From positions 1 through 64,000 of the forward strand of contig JAICUI010000008.1 in the NCBI GenBank assembly GCA_025935925.1: a DNA stretch of 64,000 nucleotides, given 5' to 3'. This DNA is from Chloroflexota bacterium. GTDB taxonomy: Bacteria; Chloroflexota; Limnocylindria; Limnocylindrales; CSP1-4. The notes beneath the pieces are model-generated. The model did not search any database. It saw nothing but the letters and a program-made list of their open reading frames with translations, and was not told the DNA's origin. Made by a program: the position numbers and the translations under genes. Positions 57,805 to 64,000 of the stretch are shown here, piece after piece; the first letter of the stretch is position 1; each line of letters begins with the position of its first letter.

Positions 57805-58959
57805 ATGGTGTCAAGCCCCGAACCTGATCGCCGCCGAGAGGCAATCGACGCGATCCTCGGCGCGACCGACGACCTCGCCGCGGCGCGGCTCGCGCACGGC
57901 GAGCGCGTCGCGCAGCGCCTCGGCCTCGCCCCGACCGACGTCCACGTGCTCCGCCGGCTCGCGGCCGAGGGGTCCATGACCGTTGGGCGCATCGGCGAGG
58001 TGACGGGCCTCACGACCGGCGCGACGACCCGCCTCGTCGACCGGCTCGAGCAGGCCGGGTTCGTCCGCCGGGTCTCGGATCCCGCCGACCGGCGCCGGGT
58101 CGTCGTCGAGGCCGCGGGCGATCGGGCGTCGTCCGTCGCCGACGCGTTCGCGCCGGTGGAGGTCGCGGCGCGAGCCGCCCTCGAGCCGCTCGCCGAGCCG
58201 ACGCTGCGCGCGGTCGCCACCTACCTCGACGCCGCCGCGGCCGCCTACGACACCGACGGCCAGGGGGCCGTCTCCGAGCGCGACGGCGCGCATGCCGTCG
58301 CCGGCGCCCCGATCGTCAACGTCGCGGGTCCGGTCGCGGCCGCTCGCGAGGGCCGCCTCATCGTCGTCACCGGGGCGCCCGCCGTGACCATCAAGGGGTC
58401 CCGAGACCTCGGCGTCGAGCTCTATCGCGCCCGCTTCTCGGGCGCCATCCCGAGCGCGCGCGTCCGCGACGGCGCGGTCACGATCCGCTACCCGAAGCTC
58501 GCCTGGTTCGACTGGCGGGCGCGCATCGGCGACCAGTGGGTCAACGCATCGGCGCACTGGCGCAAGGACCGGACCGACGTGCTCGTCAACGCCGGCGTCC
58601 CGTGGACCATCGTGCTGCGAGGCGGCGCGACGTCCGTGTCCGCCGACCTCCGCCAAGTCTCGCTGGCGAGCTTCGACATCGCGGGCGGCGCAGGATCCGT
58701 GGCGCTCGCGCTGGGCCGGCCATCAGGCGTCGTCCGGATCCGCGTCCGGGGCGGCACGGGCGACGTGACGGTGACGCGCCCGGCCGGCACCGCGGCTGCC
58801 CTGACGATCAAGGGCGGGGCCCGCGGCGCGACGCTCGACGGCCTGCCGGCGAGCGGCTCGTCCGCGCGCGTCTCGACGCCCGGCACGGAGGATGCGGCCG
58901 ACCGGTTCGAGATCGAGCTCCTCGGCGGGGCGAACAAGGTGACCGTTCGCGGCGAGTAG
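57805..58959 (+). CDS. MarR regulator fused to adhesin-like beta domain
   Basis: 384 aa; AAGGAG before ATG 57805. Residues ~20-140 form a MarR winged helix ([63 protein letters not shown]). Residues ~165-384 are a repetitive beta-strand domain of the DUF4097/putative-adhesin type: [81 protein letters not shown]. In other bacteria such beta domains occur in membrane-stress proteins (LiaX/YvlB type). The fusion has no signal peptide or membrane helix, so both halves are cytoplasmic. It probably represses its own gene and the divergent ABC exporter. Confidence 0.88.
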   Translation: MVSSPEPDRRREAIDAILGATDDLAAARLAHGERVAQRLGLAPTDVHVLRRLAAEGSMTVGRIGEVTGLTTGATTRLVDRLEQAGFVRRVSDPADRRRVVVEAAGDRASSVADAFAPVEVAARAALEPLAEPTLRAVATYLDAAAAAYDTDGQGAVSERDGAHAVAGAPIVNVAGPVAAAREGRLIVVTGAPAVTIKGSRDLGVELYRARFSGAIPSARVRDGAVTIRYPKLAWFDWRARIGDQWVNASAHWRKDRTDVLVNAGVPWTIVLRGGATSVSADLRQVSLASFDIAGGAGSVALALGRPSGVVRIRVRGGTGDVTVTRPAGTAAALTIKGGARGATLDGLPASGSSARVSTPGTEDAADRFEIELLGGANKVTVRGE

Positions 58960-59089
58960 GTCACGGCGTCCAGCAGGGCTCGATCCCCAACCGCAACCCA
59001 ACGGCACCGATCGGGGTCCGTGCCCGCCGGGCCCTCGGATGGGTACGGTTCGCCCCCAGCCTCCACCAGGTGCTGCGGAGGGCGGCGCA

Positions 59090-62000
59090 TTGCCACAGAC
59101 CCGGACCCTCTACGAGCCGTCGACCGAGCACGATGCGTGCGGGTTCGGCTTCGTGGCGGATGTCGCGGGCCGGGCGAGCCACGGCATCGTCGCCGACGCG
59201 CTGACCGTTCTCGTCAATCTCGAGCACCGTGGCGCGAGCGGCTCCGAGGCGAACACCGGCGACGGGGCAGGGCTCCTGGTCGCGATCCCCCACCAGTTCC
59301 TTCGAGAGGTCGCGGCCGAGGCGGGCGTGACGCTCCCGGAGCGGGGCTTCGGCGTCGCGATGGTCTTCCTGCCGCGCGACGAGTTGAGCCGCCGCGGCGC
59401 CCGCGACCGGTTCGAGCAGAGCCTCGCCGCCGAGGGCCTCGAGCTGCTCGGCTGGCGCGACGTCCCGGCGAACCCGGATGGCCTCGGCCGAAGCGCGGCG
59501 ACCAGCCAGCCGTCCATCGCCCAGGCGTTCATCGCCCGCCCGGCCGGGATCCCCGAGACGGAGGACGGCGACCTCGCCTTCGACCGCCGGCTGTACGTCG
59601 CCCGCCGCCTCGCCGAGAAGGCCGTCGGCCGCAGCGCGCTCCCGGGGCGCGCCGACTTCTACGTCCCGTCGATGTCGTGCCGGACGATCGTCTACAAGGG
59701 GATGCTCAACGCGCGCCAGCTGCTGACGTTCTACCCCGACATCACCGACGGGCGGCTCGAGAGCGCCATCGCCCTCGTCCACTCCCGGTTCTCGACCAAC
59801 ACGTTCCCGTCGTGGGCGCGCGCGCATCCGTACCGCTACATCAGCCACAACGGCGAGATCAACACGCTGCGCGGGAACGTGAACTGGATGTTCGCCCGGC
59901 AGTCCACGTTCACGTCGTCGGTGTTCGGCGACGACCTGGCGAAGGTGCTGCCGGCCGTCGACGTCGACGGGTCCGACACCGCGATCTTCGACAACGTGCT
60001 CGAGCTGCTCCACCTCTCCGGCCGCAGCCTCGCGCACGTGATGACGATGATGGTCCCCGAGCCGTGGGGCCGCGACGCGCGGATGTCGCCCGAGCGGCGC
60101 GCGTTCTACGAGTACCACTCGTGCCTGATGGAGCCGTGGGACGGGCCCGCGTCACTGGCCTTCACCGACGGCGTGCGCGTCGGTGCGACGCTCGACCGGA
60201 ACGGCCTGCGGCCGGGCCGCTACTGGGTCACGAGCGACGGCCGCGTGGTGATGGCCTCGGAGTCGGGCGTCCTCGACATCCCGGCGAAGGACGTCGTGGC
60301 GAAGGGCCGGCTCCGTCCCGGCCAGATGTTCCTCGTGGACACGGCGCAGAGGCGCATCGTCGGCGACGAGGAGCTCAAGGCGGGGCTGAGTGCCGCGCAA
60401 CCGTACCGCGACTGGGTGCGCGACAGCCTCGTCGCGCTCGACGAGCTGCCGAAGCCGGCGTCGGTCATCGATCCGGACCACGAGACGGTCCTGCAGCGCC
60501 AGCAGGTCTTCGGCTACACGACCGAGGACGTCCGGCTGATCATCGACGAGATGGCGTCGTCCGGCGCCGACCCGATCGGCTCCATGGGCAACGACGCCCC
60601 GCTCGCCGTGCTGTCGCAGCGACCGCAGCTGCTCTACAGCTACTTCAAACAGCTCTTCGCCCAGGTCACGAACCCGCCGGTCGACGCGATCCGCGAGGAG
60701 CTGATCATGGCCACGGACCGCTCGATCGGTCCCGAGGCCAACCTCCTCGAGCCGGGACCCGACGCCGCCCACCAGGTCGCGCTCCCGTCGCCGATCCTCT
60801 CGAACGAGCAGCTGGAGACGATCCGGGCGCTGGACGGCGGCGCGGCGAGCCGCGGCTTCCGGACGATCACCCTGCCGATCCTGTTCAACGTGGCCGACAA
60901 CGGCGCGGGGCTGCGGCGGGCGATCGAGGACCTCCGCCGCGAGGCGTCGGAGGGTATCGCCGAGGGCTACAACCAGATCGTGCTGTCGGACCGCGGCCAC
61001 AACGCGGTCGACGCACCGATCCCCGCGCTCCTCGCCGTGTCGGCCGTCCATCACCACCTCGTCAGGAACGGGACGCGCGGCCGCGTCGGGCTGGTCCTGG
61101 AGTCCGGCGAGCCGCGGGAGGCCCACCACTTCTGCCTGCTGATCGGCTACGGGGCGTCGGCGATCAACCCGTACCTCGTGTTCGAGACCATCGCGGACCA
61201 GGTCGCCGCGGGCTCGATCCGCGGCCCGGTCGAGAAGGCCGAGCAGCGCTACATCAAGGCCGCGACCAAGGGCGTGATCAAGGCGATCAGCCGGATGGGG
61301 ATCAGCACCGTCCACAGCTACCACGGCGCGCAGGTGTTCGAGGCGATCGGGCTCAACCGCGACTTCGTCGACGAGTACTTCACCTGGACGCCGAGCCGGA
61401 TCGGCGGCATCGGCATCGAGGTCGTGAGCCGCGAGGTCAAGCTCCGCCAGGACGTCGCCTACCCGCCGCGGGCGAGCGACGCCCAGGACAGCCTGCCGTC
61501 CGGCGGCCAGTACCAGTACCGCGCCGACGGCGAGCACCACCTGTTCAGCCCGCTCACGGTCCACACGCTGCAGAAGGCGGTCCGGTCGGGGAGCTACCCG
61601 ACGTTCAAGGACTACACGGCGATGGTCGACGACCAGAGCGCGAGGCTCGCCACGCTGCGCGGGCTCCTCGAGCTGCGGCCGGCGCTCCGTCCCGTGCCGA
61701 TCGAGGAGGTCGAGCCGGTCGAGGCCATCGTCCGCCGGTTCAAGACCGGGGCGATGTCCTACGGCTCGATCTCCGCAGAAGCCCACGAGTCGCTCGCGAT
61801 CGCCATGAACCGCCTGGGCGGCAAGTCGAACACGGGCGAGGGCGGCGAGGACCCCGTCCGCTACGAGCTCGAGGCCAACGGCGACTCGAAGAGCTCCGCG
61901 ATCAAGCAGGTCGCGTCCGGGCGGTTCGGCGTCACGTCCGAGTACCTCGTCAACGCCCGCGAGCTCCAGATCAAGATGGCCCAGGGCGCGAAGCCCGGCG

Positions 62001-63697
62001 AGGGCGGCCAGCTGCCGGGGTCGAAGGTGTATCCGTGGATCGCGAAGACCCGGCACTCGACGCCGGGCGTGGGGCTGATCTCCCCGCCGCCGCACCACGA
62101 CATCTACTCGATCGAGGACCTCGCGCAGCTCATCTACGACCTCAAGAACGCGAACCACCACGCCCGGATCAGCGTGAAGCTGGTCGCCGAGGTGGGCGTC
62201 GGGACCGTGGCGGCGGGCGTCGCCAAGGCGCACGCGGACGTCGTCCTCATCTCGGGGCACGACGGCGGCACTGGGGCCTCGCCGCTCAATTCCATCCAGC
62301 ACGCGGGCGTGCCCTGGGAGCTCGGCCTCGCCGAGACGCACCAGGTGCTGCTGATGAACGACCTGCGGTCGCGGATCGTCGTGGAGGTCGACGGGCAGCT
62401 CAAGACCGGGCGCGACGTGGTCATCGGGGCGCTGCTCGGTGCGGAGGAGTTCGGGTTCGCGACGGCGCCGCTCGTGGCGCTGGGCTGCCTCGTCATGCGG
62501 GCCTGCCACCTGAACACGTGCCCGGTCGGCGTGGCGACGCAGGATCCGGAGCTCCGCAAGCGGTTCGCGGGCGACCCGCAGCACGTCGTGAACTTCATGA
62601 CGTTCATCGCCCAGGAGGTGCGCGAGCACATGGCGCGCCTCGGCTTCCGGACGATGGACGAGATGATCGGCCGCTCCGACCGGCTCGAGGTCCGGCCCGC
62701 CATCGACCACTGGAAGGCGCGCGGCCTGGACTTCTCACGGCTCCTCGCGCTGCCCGAGGTCCCGGGAACCTACGAGGGCCGGCAGACGAAGACGCAGGTC
62801 CACGGGATCGAGGGGTCGCTCGACGCGACGACCCTGCTCGCGTTGGCCGAGCCGGCCTTGACCGAGGGCCTCGCCGTCCGCGCCGACCTGGCGATCCGGA
62901 ACGTCAACCGGGCCGTCGGGACGATGCTCGGCTCGGAGATCACCCGTCGCTGGGGCCGCGACGGCCTGCCGGACGACACGATCTCGCTGCGCTTCACGGG
63001 CTCGGCGGGGCAGAGCTTCGGCGCGTTCATCCCGCGCGGCCTCACGCTCACCCTCGAGGGCGACACGAACGACTACGTGGGCAAGGGCCTGTCGGGCGGG
63101 CGGCTCGTGGTGTTCCCGCCCGCCGACGCGCCGTTCGTCGCCCACGAGAACGTCATCGCGGGCAACGTGGCGCTGTACGGGGCGACGGCCGGCGAGCTCT
63201 ATGCGCGGGGCGTGGCCGGCGAACGGTTCGCGGTCCGCAACTCGGGGGCGACCGCGGTCGTCGAGGGCGTCGGCGACCACGGCTGCGAGTACATGACGGG
63301 CGGCCGGGTGCTCGTCCTCGGCAGGACCGGGCGCAACTTCGCCGCCGGCATGTCCGGCGGCATGGCGTGGGTGTTCGACGAGGACGGCGGGTTCACCTCG
63401 CGCTGCAACACGGAGATGGTCGCGCTCGAGGCGCTCGTGCCGGACAGCGAGGAGGCGGCCGAGGTCCACGACCTGTTGGAGCGGCACCTCGAGCTCACGG
63501 GTTCCGAGCGGGCGGCGCAGCTGCTGGCCCGGTGGTGGGAGGTCGTGGCCTGCTTCGTGCGGGTGATCCCGAACGATTACCGGCGGGTCCTCGAGGCGCA
63601 GGCGCGGATGCGCGCGTCGGGGCTCTCGGGCGACGAGGCGGCGATGGCCGCGTTCGAGGAGAACGCGCGCGACCTCGCCCGGGCGGGCGGCGGCTGA
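59090..63697 (+). CDS. gltB: Glutamate synthase large subunit
   Basis: 1535 aa. I chose TTG 59090 because GGAGGG lies seven bases upstream and it leaves a short propeptide before the catalytic Cys in [13 protein letters not shown]; the longer ATG start at 59039 lies before a TACGGT box. Domains: glutaminase (Cys ~17 to ~400), central domain, FMN/glutamate synthase domain (~830-1190: [45 protein letters not shown]), 3Fe-4S Cys cluster [19 protein letters not shown] (~1133-1144), and a C-terminal beta-helix (GXGXG) domain. It makes glutamate from glutamine and 2-oxoglutarate; electrons come through GltD. Confidence 0.97.
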   Translation: MPQTRTLYEPSTEHDACGFGFVADVAGRASHGIVADALTVLVNLEHRGASGSEANTGDGAGLLVAIPHQFLREVAAEAGVTLPERGFGVAMVFLPRDELSRRGARDRFEQSLAAEGLELLGWRDVPANPDGLGRSAATSQPSIAQAFIARPAGIPETEDGDLAFDRRLYVARRLAEKAVGRSALPGRADFYVPSMSCRTIVYKGMLNARQLLTFYPDITDGRLESAIALVHSRFSTNTFPSWARAHPYRYISHNGEINTLRGNVNWMFARQSTFTSSVFGDDLAKVLPAVDVDGSDTAIFDNVLELLHLSGRSLAHVMTMMVPEPWGRDARMSPERRAFYEYHSCLMEPWDGPASLAFTDGVRVGATLDRNGLRPGRYWVTSDGRVVMASESGVLDIPAKDVVAKGRLRPGQMFLVDTAQRRIVGDEELKAGLSAAQPYRDWVRDSLVALDELPKPASVIDPDHETVLQRQQVFGYTTEDVRLIIDEMASSGADPIGSMGNDAPLAVLSQRPQLLYSYFKQLFAQVTNPPVDAIREELIMATDRSIGPEANLLEPGPDAAHQVALPSPILSNEQLETIRALDGGAASRGFRTITLPILFNVADNGAGLRRAIEDLRREASEGIAEGYNQIVLSDRGHNAVDAPIPALLAVSAVHHHLVRNGTRGRVGLVLESGEPREAHHFCLLIGYGASAINPYLVFETIADQVAAGSIRGPVEKAEQRYIKAATKGVIKAISRMGISTVHSYHGAQVFEAIGLNRDFVDEYFTWTPSRIGGIGIEVVSREVKLRQDVAYPPRASDAQDSLPSGGQYQYRADGEHHLFSPLTVHTLQKAVRSGSYPTFKDYTAMVDDQSARLATLRGLLELRPALRPVPIEEVEPVEAIVRRFKTGAMSYGSISAEAHESLAIAMNRLGGKSNTGEGGEDPVRYELEANGDSKSSAIKQVASGRFGVTSEYLVNARELQIKMAQGAKPGEGGQLPGSKVYPWIAKTRHSTPGVGLISPPPHHDIYSIEDLAQLIYDLKNANHHARISVKLVAEVGVGTVAAGVAKAHADVVLISGHDGGTGASPLNSIQHAGVPWELGLAETHQVLLMNDLRSRIVVEVDGQLKTGRDVVIGALLGAEEFGFATAPLVALGCLVMRACHLNTCPVGVATQDPELRKRFAGDPQHVVNFMTFIAQEVREHMARLGFRTMDEMIGRSDRLEVRPAIDHWKARGLDFSRLLALPEVPGTYEGRQTKTQVHGIEGSLDATTLLALAEPALTEGLAVRADLAIRNVNRAVGTMLGSEITRRWGRDGLPDDTISLRFTGSAGQSFGAFIPRGLTLTLEGDTNDYVGKGLSGGRLVVFPPADAPFVAHENVIAGNVALYGATAGELYARGVAGERFAVRNSGATAVVEGVGDHGCEYMTGGRVLVLGRTGRNFAAGMSGGMAWVFDEDGGFTSRCNTEMVALEALVPDSEEAAEVHDLLERHLELTGSERAAQLLARWWEVVACFVRVIPNDYRRVLEAQARMRASGLSGDEAAMAAFEENARDLARAGGG

Positions 63698-63700
63698 CCG

Positions 63701-64000
63701 ATGGGCAACCCGACCGCGTTCATCCAGGTCCAGCGGCGCGCGACCCCGACGCGGCCGCCGCTCGAGCGCATCCACGACTGGAGCGAGACGCATCCGCACC
63801 TCGCGGAGCAGGAGCTCCGCGACCAGGGGTCTCGGTGCATGGACTGCGGGATCCCGTACTGCCACACCGGCGTGCTGATCAGCGGGATGGCGTCGGGCTG
63901 CCCGATCAACAACCTGATCCCCGAGTGGAACGACCTCGTGTACCGGGGCCAGTGGCGGGAGGCCTCCGTCCGGCTGGCCCGCACCAACAACTTCCCGGAG
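63701..64000 (+). CDS. gltD: Glutamate synthase small subunit, partial at window edge
   Basis: The first 100 codons from ATG 63701, three bases after the gltB stop. The frame gives [26 protein letters not shown] and [16 protein letters not shown], then [24 protein letters not shown], which is the N-terminal [4Fe-4S] cluster region of GltD with conserved cysteines. The FAD and NADPH domains lie outside the window. GltD takes electrons from NADPH and passes them to GltB. The ORF runs open to the last base. Confidence 0.96.
   Translation, partial: MGNPTAFIQVQRRATPTRPPLERIHDWSETHPHLAEQELRDQGSRCMDCGIPYCHTGVLISGMASGCPINNLIPEWNDLVYRGQWREASVRLARTNNFPE

Noticed and set aside
60152-62710. 852-aa minus-strand ORF inside gltB
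   Set aside because: Antisense frame of glutamate synthase; no ribosome binding site and Arg/Asp/His-rich composition.

Overview
The window is very GC-rich (well above 70% by eye) and gene-dense. It looks like chromosomal DNA of a free-living, high-GC bacterium. The mixture fits a Chloroflexota lineage of the Limnocylindria/Ellin6529 type better than a typical actinobacterium: a three-gene proton-translocating transhydrogenase, an archaeal-like ATP-dependent DNA ligase, an F420/LLM-type oxidoreductase, a LuxR-tailed STAND ATPase, an OpuC-type osmolyte importer and many leaderless genes. That placement is inference; no rRNA gene is present to settle it. I see no prophage, integrase, IS element or CRISPR array.

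Layout. 0-8.4 kb: small unknown genes, a DoxX membrane protein, an AlbA_2 (Schlafen-like) protein, a membrane diguanylate cyclase, and the pntAA-pntAB-pntB operon closed by a hairpin terminator. 8.4-18.7 kb: an LLM oxidoreductase divergent from a MerR-GyrI regulator around a MerR-type operator, a P-loop kinase-like protein, a beta-lactamase-family hydrolase, an AlaX editing protein, a cupredoxin lipoprotein, a 1079-aa LuxR-type ATPase and an orphan DNA methyltransferase. 18.7-29.4 kb: surface and low-complexity proteins, a tRNA-Ile with a UAU anticodon, a PLP aminotransferase, a double rhodanese lacking the catalytic Cys, a DNA ligase, two small genes and a second MerR regulator. 29.4-33.2 kb: an ABC importer for glycine betaine/choline-like solutes. 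33.2-39.1 kb: a repeat-rich spacer with an inverted repeat, a GT2/flippase pair, a molybdopterin oxidoreductase, a decay zone (frameshifted pirin, truncated DUF2938, truncated and frameshifted MFS) and a secreted repeat protein. 39.3-41.5 kb: an SDR/SnoaL-like pair divergent from a TetR regulator. 41.5-48.6 kb: a LacI-controlled sugar operon (binding lipoprotein, two permeases, serine hydrolase, GH13 sucrose-phosphorylase-like enzyme) with no local ATPase. 48.7-59 kb: a holin-alkaline phosphatase fusion, small secreted proteins, ornithine cyclodeaminase-like, GNAT, DUF2461, RidA and EamA genes, and an ABC-2 exporter divergent from a MarR-adhesin fusion. 59-64 kb: gltB and the start of gltD.

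The most general signal is promoter architecture. About a dozen genes have a TAnnnT (or CAnnnT) -10 box ending exactly 6-7 nt before an ATG/GTG, so transcription would start at the start codon and give leaderless mRNAs. Genes inside operons, and others, instead have a Shine-Dalgarno sequence or overlapping stop/start codons. Several divergent gene pairs share overlapping -10 boxes or operators. I did not find one clearly new multi-gene system. The best leads are the leaderless/divergent promoter grammar, the tRNA-Ile(UAU), the NTPases and enzymes with altered catalytic motifs, the regulator fusions (MarR-adhesin, MerR-helical) and the rearranged pseudogene zone.
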